64,000 nucleotides of DNA from Amborella trichopoda (Eukaryota; Streptophyta; Magnoliopsida; Amborellales; Amborellaceae), in the NCBI RefSeq assembly GCF_000471905.2, contig NW_006498150.1, forward strand, positions 609,924 through 673,923, written 5' to 3'. The translations under genes and the position numbers were made by a program. The notes under the pieces were generated by a model, which made no database searches, was not told the DNA's origin, and was given only the letters and a program-made list of their open reading frames with translations. Positions 1 through 10,500 of this stretch are shown here, piece after piece (within the stretch, counting starts at the first letter, position 1; every line of letters starts with the position of its first letter).

Positions 1-630
1 GGAGCTGGAAAGTAGATCAACCATTGCTAATAAACAATCGCTTTTGTACATTTTCTCAACAAGAAGTCAGAGCTATATATTTAATTTCGAGTGTTGCTGA
101 ATCTGAACCACGAACAGTATTTTAGTCATTTGACTCAAGCTAAATTATCAAAATGTGTTGTTTTTATATATAAGTAATTTGAAAATTTAGAATAATTTTT
201 TGGGCCCTGTTTCTACGCAGCCCAGCCTATATAGAAATAAGAGCCTCTTAATAAATTTATTTTTGAGATGGATTTTAAGACTCAATTTTTAAGGACATGT
301 AATCTCTAACATGGAGATCATGAATATGAAAAATAAATAAATTTCAAAAAGTAAAAATAATTCTAGTAAAAAAACATTTGGACCGTTATTTTCCATTATT
401 TTTAGATGGAACACCTACTTGCATCCAAATGGATGCTTTACACTTTTTGGACTGCATATGTAGAAAAGCGGTCTAGCCAGCATGAAATAAATTTTTTTTT
501 TTTTTGAGGAGATAACTCTGTGCAATTTCAGATGGATGTTTTGAGCCCATAATGATTTTTGTGAGATTATTTGAAAACTAATTTCCTAAACTAATAGAAA
601 GCTCGAACTCGTGATCTAGGGAGGAGTTTT
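1..630. other. AT-rich sequence, nothing recognised
   Basis: No coding frame, RNA gene or clear repeat was recognised. Downstream of the host gene's poly(A) region on its strand. Confidence 0.5.
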
Positions 631-935
631 AAGGTGCACCTCCAAAACTATCATAATATGTAATTTTGATGTAAACTTTTTTTTAGGATTATATGAAAAA
701 ATTGGTTAAAATCAAGTAGATCTATAAATATATGAAAATATTGAAAATGGACTGTCTAGATAATGTGTTGCAAGATGCACTATTTTTCACGACTAAAAAT
801 ATTTTTTTTTCTCTTCATATTCCTACATCTTGATGTCGAGATGCTCAATTAGAGTGTTTTTCAACACTGAAACAACCTTTTTTGATGGATTTTTGAGGTG
901 CATCTTTAGTTCTACATGTTAATGTTGCAATCTCA
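631..935 (+). repeat. Partial copy of a foldback repeat family (F1)
   Basis: Shares an ordered run of blocks with 2370-2720 and 52310-52640: ATGTAAA..CTTAGGATTAT, GGTTAAAATCAAGTAGAT, GAAAATGGAC, AAGATGCACTATTT, a palindrome-like CATCTTGATGTCGAGATG, then GATGGATTTTTGAGGTGCAT. Only one arm is present, so it is a half element. Confidence 0.7.
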
Positions 936-950
936 TATACTTTTCTTTCC

Positions 951-971
951 ATGATGATGATGATGATGATG

Positions 972-1002
<31 letters not shown>

Positions 1003-1120
1003 TAATAACAATGATAACAATAATAACAATAATAATAATAACAATAACAATAATAATAATAACAATAACAATAACAATAACAATAAGAACAATAAGAACA
1101 ACACCAATAATAAAATAATA
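951..1120. repeat. Compound trinucleotide microsatellite, (GAT)n then (AAT/AAC)n
   Basis: Seven or more GAT units pass into a long mixed run of AAT and AAC units. On the minus strand it reads as a poly-leucine open frame, which is an artefact. Confidence 0.97.
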
Positions 1121-1123
1121 ATA

Positions 1124-1650
1124 ATTTTATAAGGGCAAACTTTCTATACTTCCCCTACTATAAAAAGTTTATATATATTTCTCCCTATCCAACAATCGAT
1201 TCCGAATGGATAGCTGAGATGGCCGCAATCGCAATGTCACGCCTCTATACTATTTTATTTTTGATTTTTTTTTCTATAGAGCATTTTGACACCAAATTTT
1301 GGGCATCCACTCTTCTTTTAAACTCACACCATATATAAAAAATATTTTCAATAAAATAAAATAATCAAAATACCCCTAAAAAATTTCAAGGATATTGTAG
1401 TCATTATATTTTTATCAACAATATTTTTTTAATATTGGTTTTAGGTGCGCCTCATTGATATGATGGCACATACCAAATTTCATATATATATGTAATTTAT
1501 ATAAAAAAATTAAAAATAAAATACTTTGAAGCATCCGATCTAGATCAAACGGTCAGTGACTCACTTGATCTCAATTGGACGGCTAGATGGAAGAGAAATA
1601 TATATCTTCTATACAATGGGGGAAGTATAGAAGCCTTTCCCATTTTATAA
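1124..1650. mobile_element. MITE with long terminal inverted repeats (family M)
   Basis: The left end (TTTATAAGGGCAAACTTTCT, then ATACTTCCCC) pairs with the right end, whose reverse complement reads TATAAAATGGGAAAGGCTTC followed by TATACTTCCCCC. The inverted arms run about 75 bases and end near ATTGGACGGCTAGATGG. The centre carries AAATACCCCTAAAAAATTTC and a GTGCGCCTCA..GATGGCACA segment that recurs in the copy at 51520-51975. Non-autonomous DNA transposon; superfamily not certain. Confidence 0.75.
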
Positions 1651-1819
1651 TAGGGATATTTACCTAAATATCATATTTTTTAAATTAAATAATAGCTTCA
1701 AAGTTTTCATATTTCATGCTACGTCCACATTTTTACATCAAAATTTTTCTAAAAATATCCATGTTTCCGCATTTCAAGTGTCAAACCACTTTTATTTTTA
1801 AAGTTACATCGGGGTTTTC

Positions 1820-1935
1820 TCTTTTTTTATCAAAAAATTTACATTGGGGATTTCTTTTTTTATCAAAATTTGGTTCGGATAAAAAAATTTACATTGGGGA
1901 TTTCTTTTTTTATCAAAATTTGGTTCGGCACTTCA
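1820..1935 (+). repeat. Short tandem duplication, about 49-base unit
   Basis: The unit AATTTACATTGGGGATTTCT followed by TTTTTTATCAAAATTTGGTTCGG occurs twice back to back with almost no divergence, so it is recent. A third, more distant fragment follows near 2030. Confidence 0.85.
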
Positions 1936-2339
1936 ACTGCCAAACCCATTTCTAGGTTCCCTTTTCTTTTTTGAGAAGTCGATTCGCTGTTTCAAGTGTT
2001 GAACTAAATTCTAGGTTCTCTTTTTTTCCAGAATTTGGTTCGTCATTGAAGTCTAAGTTTTCATTTTTGCAAGAAGCCGGTTTTGCACTTTAAGGGGATC
2101 ACGAAGTTGGCTCAGCTCTCTTTTAGCTTAAACTAGTTTAAAACTTTGATCCACACATGAATTAAAAAAACAAAAATGCAATTAAGTCCATCAAGGGTCG
2201 TTAGTATTTTGGGAAAAATTGACAAAAAAAAAAGAGATTAATTTTTAATTCTGAGAAATATATAAGATATTTATACATTTCCACTTATAATAATAATAAT
2301 CAAATGTCTAAGGGTGCAGGTGGCATATGGATGCATCAT

Positions 2340-3110
2340 TAGCGGTAGAGGTAAAATGCGCCTTCAAATTTTATCATGGTATATAATTTTAATGTAAAAT
2401 GTTCTTAGGATTATCTCAAAACCTATTTTTATATCCAATTATAAAATTTTAAATTTCAAAAATGGTTAAAATCAAATAGATCTATAAACATATGAAAATC
2501 TTGAAAATGGACGGTGCAAATAATATTTTATAAAATGCACTATTTATGAGACTTAAAATCTTTTAATTTTTCATGGTCATACATCTCGACGTCGAGATGA
2601 TCAATCAAAAGGTTTTTCAACATTAAAATTACCTTTTCCAATGGATTTTGAGGTGCATTTGTAGTTCTACATGATAAGGTTGCATCCTTATATAAACTTT
2701 TTCCAATATCTAAAGAGAAAAGTTTATATAAAGCCGAGGCTCGAAACAATAAAATTCGAGCCTACTAAAAAATTTCACTAAAAGAAGTTGTTTTGATGTC
2801 CAAATATCCCCAAATTGATCATCTCAACATCAATATGCATGGACATGAGAAAAAAATAAATTCAAGTTTTGGAAATAGTATATTTTGTAACGCATTTTTG
2901 AAACGTCAATTTTCAAAATTTTCATAGATATGTCGATCTATACTATTTTTTAAGCTTTACATTTTATAAATAAAAATAAAAATATATTTTAATGCTATCA
3001 CAAAGATTTCAGTATTAAAACTACATTTCTCGACACTATTTGAAGGTAAGCTCCAAGTTTAGAGCCTAGGCTCTATACAAACCGCACCCAAATCTAAAAA
3101 ACAGTTTTGG
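2340..3110. mobile_element. Foldback element (family F1), both arms present
   Basis: The left arm (about 2345-2700) and the reverse complement of the right arm (about 2740-3105) share TCAAAT, AATTTTAATGT-like, TAGATC..CATATCTATGAAAAT and GACATT..GAGATGATCAA blocks over some 350 bases, with many differences. The left arm contains a perfect 18-base palindrome CATCTCGACGTCGAGATG at 2582-2599. It is a non-autonomous foldback DNA element with diverged arms; partial copies lie at 631 and 52300. Confidence 0.65.
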
Positions 3111-4249
3111 AATGTCGTATTTTAAAAAGGATATTCACATTGACGGATGCACGATAATGCCATTTTTCATTTTTTAATATATGACAAAATTTTAATGTAT
3201 TTAAAAGGTAATTTCCAAAAAATAAATAAAAATAGAATGAAATGACAAGGTCCGTGTCACCCTTTTTCCAAAAAATTTAAGGGTATATACCATGAGACCA
3301 TTTATCTTTTATTACAAAGAGGCCCCACTCATAACTATTAAATGTCAAATTAGATAGCTTGGTGTGTCTCATGAAATTCGAGAAACTTTTATTTTTGATC
3401 CGTCTAATCAATGGGACTCTTACAAAAACCCGATTTGAAATTCAATGTACAAAATTAATTATGACATTTTTGTACCAAAAGTCTCTTTGCATACTTTTCC
3501 AAATTTTAAAGAGAGCCTCATCTTCATGATTATTGGATTTTGTAAACTTCAAAAATACCCAATATTGACTACTTCAGGCGATTTTGAGTTTACAAGGTGG
3601 TACGAACAGGTACACGATCTTGAGGCCTATAATTTGAAGTGGCAAGATTTGATCCATGATAATACCTTCCATATGTCCATGTCACTCTGGTGGTAAGCAT
3701 GGATAGGAATAGACAGTCCAAGCCTTGACGGCACCTCAAGACTCTCACTGGGCCACAACGGACCGTCTGGGCAACAGTACCTGATGCCAGGGCTCCATGT
3801 TGACAGTGGTTCGACCTGCGTCTTGTTGTTTGCTAAGTGGTTGTGGAAGATTACCTCAACATAATTGGTTATATAGATGGTCATCAGAGGAGGCTGAAGT
3901 GCTATGGCATGATTGATTAGACATATGCTCACAACAGTCCAATGTGTTCCACGATAACTGGATCATTATCCTATGCAATGTATCCATGAAACCCTTTTTG
4001 AAAATGACCAATGAAACTTCCACAATTCACAATCTATCTCCACTTCCTTCGTAATTGGACCAACATAATTCTGCGAGATCTGGACCTGCTAAGCACTATC
4101 CAAAACACTAACCGGTTGGCATGAAGGCAGTCTTTATAGATAAACCGCTTAAAATAAACAAAGGATTACCAACCATGAAGATGAGCCAGTCTAGATGATT
4201 TAAATAAGATGAGAAAATAAAAGGAAAAATCAAGCATTATTGGAAAGAA
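3111..4249. other. No gene recognised; one GC-richer island
   Basis: Mostly AT-rich. At 3580-3960 the composition rises and the minus strand is open for about 100 codons (3627-3932), with a run GLSIPIHAYHQSDMDIW. I recognise no family; it may be a decayed gene or transposon fragment. Confidence 0.4.
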
Positions 4250-4468
4250 AACATTTGCGTTGCAATAACTTTATTCTAGTGTAGTTTTATCATAAAAAAA
4301 GTCACATATGTTACAGCTTACAACTCTGTGCTGCAATAACTTTATTCTAGTGTAGTTTTATCATAAAAAAGTCACATATGTTACAACTTACAACTCTTAC
4401 GTTCAACATACAATACAATTCTTACGTTCTTACGTTCAACATACAATACAATTCTTACGTTCAAGATT
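4250..4468 (-). terminator. Probable 3' UTR with duplicated poly(A) signal
   Basis: Downstream of the stop codon (minus strand) a 71-base unit is repeated in tandem, 4261-4331 and 4332-4402, nearly identical. Each copy carries an AATAAA hexamer on the minus strand, at 4341-4346 and 4270-4275. A second short duplication of a unit containing ACGTTCAACATACAATACAA spans about 4395-4462. A pair of poly(A) signals 71 bases apart would allow alternative 3' ends. Use of either signal is inferred. Confidence 0.55.
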
Positions 4469-4567
4469 CTATAGAACCTGTTTGAAATATGCGTGCTCCA
4501 ATGTTGTCACTTTCTCTTTTGCTACAGCAGCATCCTCTCTCTTGTCTGCAAGTATATATGCCTTCTC
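4469..4567 (-). CDS. TTC38-like gene, last exon with stop codon
   Basis: A 99-base exon after GTTGTTCAG that reads [20 protein letters not shown], then [12 protein letters not shown] and TAG. It fits the family C-terminus (an ERAY-like start, a basic/acidic helix and LE-AYF just before the stop). It starts in phase 0, as the upstream exon requires. A longer open frame overlaps here in a different reading frame (4461-4721) and is a shadow. The exon is isolated from the rest of the gene by a 13,973-base intron. Confidence 0.88.
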   Translation of the reverse strand, partial: EKAYILADKREDAAVAKEKVTTLEHAYFKQVL

Positions 4568-7500
4568 CTGAACAACCACACACAAAAAGTGAGCTTCTAT
4601 TCTTAACCAAAAAATAAATCCAACTGAGACCATTCAGTACGATATTCCATGGCTCCAGATAACACCTTTTCCAATTTCTATTTGGAGTTTTCTTTGGTGA
4701 ATAAAGACCCATGTGAGTCACGACAAATTACCTTTCTATTGGATTTGTTCATAATTTCAAGAACACACAAACCCCCATTACTTTAAAAGATACTCAATAG
4801 GAACAAGGGTATAAACATTTACTAAATCAGCTTGTTAGGAGACATTGTAAGAGTTGATACAAGTTAATTATGCGTTCTTCTGTAAATGAGAAAAAGAAGA
4901 AAAAGTGTAGAGAATGAGAGATCTATGGTTTGCACCAGTAAAATTTTGTCACAAAGGATTTAATGAAAGAGTTCAATATAGAGAAGTTGGCTTCAAGTCG
5001 AATGTTCTCTCAAAGAAAGTCTGTCTAAAAGTTTTTTTGAGTACTCCGAGTTGAGAGATTTATAGGAAATGCTTTAAAAAAAACATTTGTTTTCCCACAA
5101 GCACATAGGTGTCCTTAATATCCAGCAAAAGAGAACTTTCTATATACTTTCTATATAGGAAATGCTTTAAAAAAAACATCCGTTTTCCCACAAGCACGTA
5201 GGTGAAGTATCATGAACTTGACTAACATTTGAGATAGAAAAACCTAACTTATGCAAAACTAGAAGCTTTTGGGAGTCTATAGTAATCGACTGCTTATAAT
5301 GTTTGATGTGCATATCTCTTACTGGAGCTGTACACCGATATTCCTAATGACTTAAACATAGAAAGACTTCAACATATATGTAAAGTCAATTTTGACGTAT
5401 GGTCCATGGAAATGAGTGGGCCATGCAACCCCAACACTTATGGGGGTGCATGCCACCTAGGAAGAGAGAGAAAGATGAGCTTAAAAAGAGAGAGTTGAGA
5501 GAAGACTAGAGAGAGGTATGGAGAGGAGAGAGTCAGGAAATCTGGACTATTTTGGATCATTCTAGAATGTTCTAGAAGATATGATTATGATGAGACAAAT
5601 TCTAGACTATTTAGAACTAAATATAGCTCAAATCTCAAGGGATAAAGTTCCTAAATATTCACTTTAGATATGATGGCTGATCTTGAAGATGAATGGCTCA
5701 GATTAATTTTCTCACCTCACATATTACCTAAATATTTTCTAGATCTTGTTGAATCCTATTTGGATTGGGACTCCTTAAGGCCTAAAGGCCTATTAAAAAA
5801 AAGGAAGGGGGGTTCCCCTCATTATCATACATCAGATCTCTCCCATCTCTTCTCTCCACCCCCCTCTCTAGTTTCTCATCTCTCTCTCTCTCTCTCAAAT
5901 AGGTGGCACGCACCTCTTAGAGGGCTTAGAAAGGGGGGCACGCCCAACCCCAATCATTTAGTTAAAAGGGGAGGTGCCCATTGGGAGTACGCCCACAAGG
6001 TCAAAAAGCTTTCCAAAACCCTAATTGTGACCCTATATCTCAGCCCCATACAAGGTCAAAAAGGGTTCTTTCTGAAACCCTAATTGTGACCCTATATCTC
6101 AGCCTCATAACTTCAGATACGGGTGTCCTAGAGGTGCTTCACATATTCAGGTTTAGGATTCAACAAGATCCGAAAGTTAGAAGTCCACCATTAGTCAGGT
6201 GATCAGCTGTGGAGTGTGCTAAGTCCTCAGGGGTAAGCTTAGGCAAAAGTCAGTAAGTTCTTCCCTAAGTTATTTAATTTTATTTTCCCTTGTTCTGTAT
6301 TATTTTTACTTCCTAAGGTTGTTAGTTTGTTATTCAGTTTCAACAAAGTTTTATTTGACAGAAAGGCTTAAAGATCCTAAATTGTAGTAGGGTTATTTTT
6401 GTATGTGGCATTTGTAAGTAGAATTTCCAGTAATTAATAAAGAAAAGAAAGAAAAATTTGAATTTACAGCTTGAAATTCTACATAGCCACTTCTTTCACA
6501 TACAACAATTCATCTAGCTAATGAAGCATGTTGATTTAGCCATCTAATCCAAATCCTAATTTTCAAATTTCCCACCCATAAAAGGAATTTTCAAATTTCA
6601 AAATCCATTTAAGGCCTTTTTGGAAATGTTCCCATGGTACTTAAAGGTTTTAAAATTAGTCAGACTAAGACAAAGTATATGCAATGCAAGTTTAATAATA
6701 ATAAGAGTAAAGACGAGGAAGTAGTTAAGATTGACAGCCAAGAAATACCAAAAAGAGCGTACTTTTGATATCTTGGGTCGATAATCAAAAAAAATAGAGA
6801 GATTGAGGAAGATGGCACACATATAATTAGAGCTAAGTGGGCGAAGTGGAGATGTACAACCGGAATTTTATGTGTTCGCTGAATACCAATGAAGATGAAG
6901 GGAAATTTCTATAGGATAGCTGTGAGACCAGCTTTTCTCTATGGGAAGGAATGTTGGGCGGTAAAAAAAAAAAAATGCCCATAAAATGAGTATAGCAGAG
7001 ATGAGGATGTTGACATGGATGAGTGACAAGACAAGAAGGGATAGAATTCAAAATGAATACATTCAAAAAAATTTAGGTGTGACACCAATAAGCGATAAGA
7101 TAAAAGAGAGTAGACTTAGGTGGGCTGGGTGGTGCAGACCCATACAACACCTGTTAGGATGTGCAAGTTAGCTCAAGTGGAAGGCTAAAAAATGACGGGT
7201 AGGCCCAAAATGATATGGTTAGAAGTAGTGAAAAAATATATGGGGACTTATGACTTCACTGAGGGTTTGACCCTTAACATAGCAGAATGGCGGACCGAGA
7301 TTTGTGTAGTAGACCCATGGTACTTAAATGAAAAGGAGAGAGAACAAAAAGGGATAGCTAGAGAGTGGGGACCTAGAGAGAGAAGAGGGAACTACATGGG
7401 GAGGAGACATCGTCCTCGTCCTCGTCCTCCTCCTTCTCCCTCCCCTTTCAACTGGCACCTGATCTATGACCTCTACTCTAAACCTTCCCGACGCGCTTCC

Positions 7501-10500
7501 CTTGTCTCCACCATGCCGCAGCCCCCCATTCGGGCGTCTGGCTTCTTCGTCTCAAAGGACAAACTAGCCCCTCCTCCCACCTCTTTGCAGGACGTCGGCA
7601 GCGGCCCCCACCTCTTCCCTCCCCTTTTCCTACTCACAGGTTACTGCTTGCCCCTCGTCTTCCCCTACTCCCCCAGTTTCTCTCGTGACCTCAAAGGGGA
7701 TTCCTTCCCCCCTTCTAAGGCCTCCCCGTACTGTCCCTTCGTTGTCTTTATCCCTCCTGATGTGTCCTCCCTTCTGCAATCCAAATATCCTGCCTCTCTG
7801 GTTGGTATGTTTCAGCCCTCACGAGACGATGCGAGAGGAATAGAAAAATGGTCAAATTTTTTTTGGCAGGACCCTAATATCACAACCAGGTGTCCTTCCG
7901 GTGGTGACTCTCTTTTCTCTTTCTCGTCCTCTGAACTTGCTTGTCAGGCGTTACGAAACTCCAACTGTATAGCTTTCAAAGGGGCTTCCCTTTGTCTTTG
8001 AGCTTGGTCCCCTCTCGAAGGGTCCTTTAGAAAGCGCAAAATTTGGCTCACCCTTCACCATTTGCCACTTCATGTTTGGTCTCCGTCCACTTTTTAGAAA
8101 GTGGCGGAGGCCTGTGGCAGTCTAAATTCCAACCACTGGAAGTCCATTAAAACGCTTCCTCTTGGGTAAATCCTTCTGCTGGTGAAGGTCCTGGACTCAA
8201 AGCTCATCCCACCTTACAGGTGGAAACTGATAATCTTTTTTACCCTATTTCTCTCTCCTGGTCGGAGGCTTCCCCCCCTCGGTTTTCTTTCTCAACTACC
8301 AGTCGCCTCCCGTGGTAAAGGGCCCTCCACCCTCTTCATGGTCCACTGTTTCCCAGAATCCTAGCCACCACCAGCGGCGCCGCCGAGACCAGCCCCATGG
8401 CCCTGTTTCAGACGTGGGCCGCGCTGGGCCCGGTCCTCTTCCTCGTCACCAGCTCTCCACTTGGCGACCACGCGGTGCCTCCCTGGCTCCCCCTGCAAAA
8501 GCCTTCACCAGTACGCTGGAGCCACTGTTTGGTCTCGAGCCCACCCCCTCTGGCTCTTGTCTCAAAGGCGGCGAGGTAGCAGAACCTAGTCGGTCCTCCG
8601 TGGGCCTATCGGCCCCTCCATCACATCGACCAGGGAAGGAGGTTATAGTGGATTGTGACTTCCCTCCCCCCTTGGGCCGTCGGGCAGTGCCAGCGACCCG
8701 GTTTCCCCTTCGAAGGGATCTTTGGGTTCCTCCCCCTGTATCTTGATCCCCATCCCGAGAGTCCTTGAGGAGACTCCAACACTTGTCCCCGCTCCCTCTG
8801 CTCCCCCCTGTTCATTGCCACGATCACTAGACATCGGGTCAACGATCTTGCCTTCCACCCCCCAGTTGACACCGTTGCCTGTCCTTTCATCTCCCTCTGT
8901 CTCACGTACTTTGACCCTGGCGACCCTCAGCCGCCATCCCGCCCTTACCTCTTCGCTGCTGTCTCTGCTTCCGCCCCTCTCTCCTATCCCATTGTTGACA
9001 CCTCTCCCCTCGCCTCGACACTTGGCTTTACACAGCCACTTTCCTCTCCCTCCACACCTACTGCCGTCCCTTCGGAGACAGGATCTCCACGACCTGTCCC
9101 CTCTCCCCCTCCCTTGGATGATGTCTCCCCACTCCCTCTTCAAACGTTCCCCTCTCTTCTCTCTCCTACCCCCTCCGATTCCCAGGGGATTTCCTCTCCC
9201 TTCCCCCCTTTTCTGGTCACCTCCCCACCCGCTAAGCCTCCTCCCCTAAGCTGCCCTCTGCTGTTTTTTTTTTCTTTCATGTCACTTCACCTCTCTCTCG
9301 AGGGTGACTCTTCACTACCCTCTTCTGAGTGGGTCTCCTCTCTTTTGTCTATGGAAGTGGACACCTCCCTGCACCCCTATGGCATCATTACGGTTCACTC
9401 CCTTGACCCCTCTCCCCCAGACTTGGCCCACCTCTCTTCTCTCCTCGCCCCATATTATTCCCATTCACCCCAACTTGTCCCTCTCGGCAGGATCACTATT
9501 GCTCTTTTCCCCTACCCAACCGTTTCCCCTTAGCCATTCGCAGCTGTCCTCCCCTACCTCCACCACTACCTGTCACTTTACAACCCGACCCTTAGCCTAG
9601 GACCTATCAGCGTGTATGGCGCAACAACTCTTTCCCCCATCTTTTCACCCTATTCCTTTGGTGCTTCCCCCTCCCTTTCCTTCTTGGGATTCTCTCAGGC
9701 CCCCACCCTGACTAATTCTGCTGATTCCCTTTTCGACCTTGTAACGTCGGAGGTCCCTGCGTCCGCAGAGCCAACTGGCCTACCCCCTACGCGCACTTCA
9801 GTGGACTCACCACCTTTGCCGCCTGACATTTACCCCTCTCTTTCATCCTCCCACCCTCGGAACCTCCCCTGGAATCGACTTCGCCCCTCTCTCCGCTTGG
9901 ATCTCAGCCTATCAGTGAGTTGCGTAGAGCTCCTATCAGCCCCTCCTCACCTGCTCCCATCTCTCCCCCTTGGCAGTTGCAGAACCCGAGAGGGTTGGGG
10001 ATAACAGAGCCTCTCCTGCTCCCATCTCTCCCCCCTTGGCAGTCGCAGAAGCCGAGAGGGTCGACAGGGATGGGGATAACAGAGTTGCTGAAAGAATGAA
10101 GGACATCTTCCGAGTAATGGGTTTTGAACACGACGGACCGGAAGGTCCAACGCATCGCTTCTTGCTAGCTAATGCCCAGTGTCGAGCCAAGGTGAGCGTA
10201 AAAGGTCAAAGGGAGTTGCTTAATCTCTTCTCCTCTATTAGCTATGACGAAAACACAGACGGTGCCCAAACTCCTTCCACCACCCCGGTTCCTCCCTCTT
10301 CTAGGCGGTCGGCCAGGCTTGCCTCCCCTGCTGTTCCTTCCTCTATCAATGCAGATCCTCTCCTGGAACATTAGAGGGTTGGGACAGAAGTCCAAGAGGG
10401 ACTCGGTTAGGGAACTCTCTGTCAAACTTTGTCCTGCTATCCTAGCTTTAACCGAGACTAAACAACTGGAGCCTAACCTAAGACTGGTCTGAAGTGTGGG

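Noticed and set aside
919-1107. 62-residue poly-leucine frame on the minus strand
   Set aside because: It is the translation of an AAT/AAC microsatellite, with no other coding sign.
4461-4721. 86-residue minus-strand frame over the last exon
   Set aside because: The frame that matches the TTC38 family is a different one, starts at the AG acceptor at 4567 and keeps phase with the upstream exon.
7192-8001. 269-residue frame as a host gene
   Set aside because: It starts in the RTE LINE 3' end and continues into the L1 ORF1 region, so it is a chance fusion across an insertion junction.
8312-9249. Overlapping frames of 94-175 codons on both strands
   Set aside because: They are products of the C-rich L1 ORF1 region, which has few stops in several frames. 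The L1 ORF1 end downstream identifies the element.
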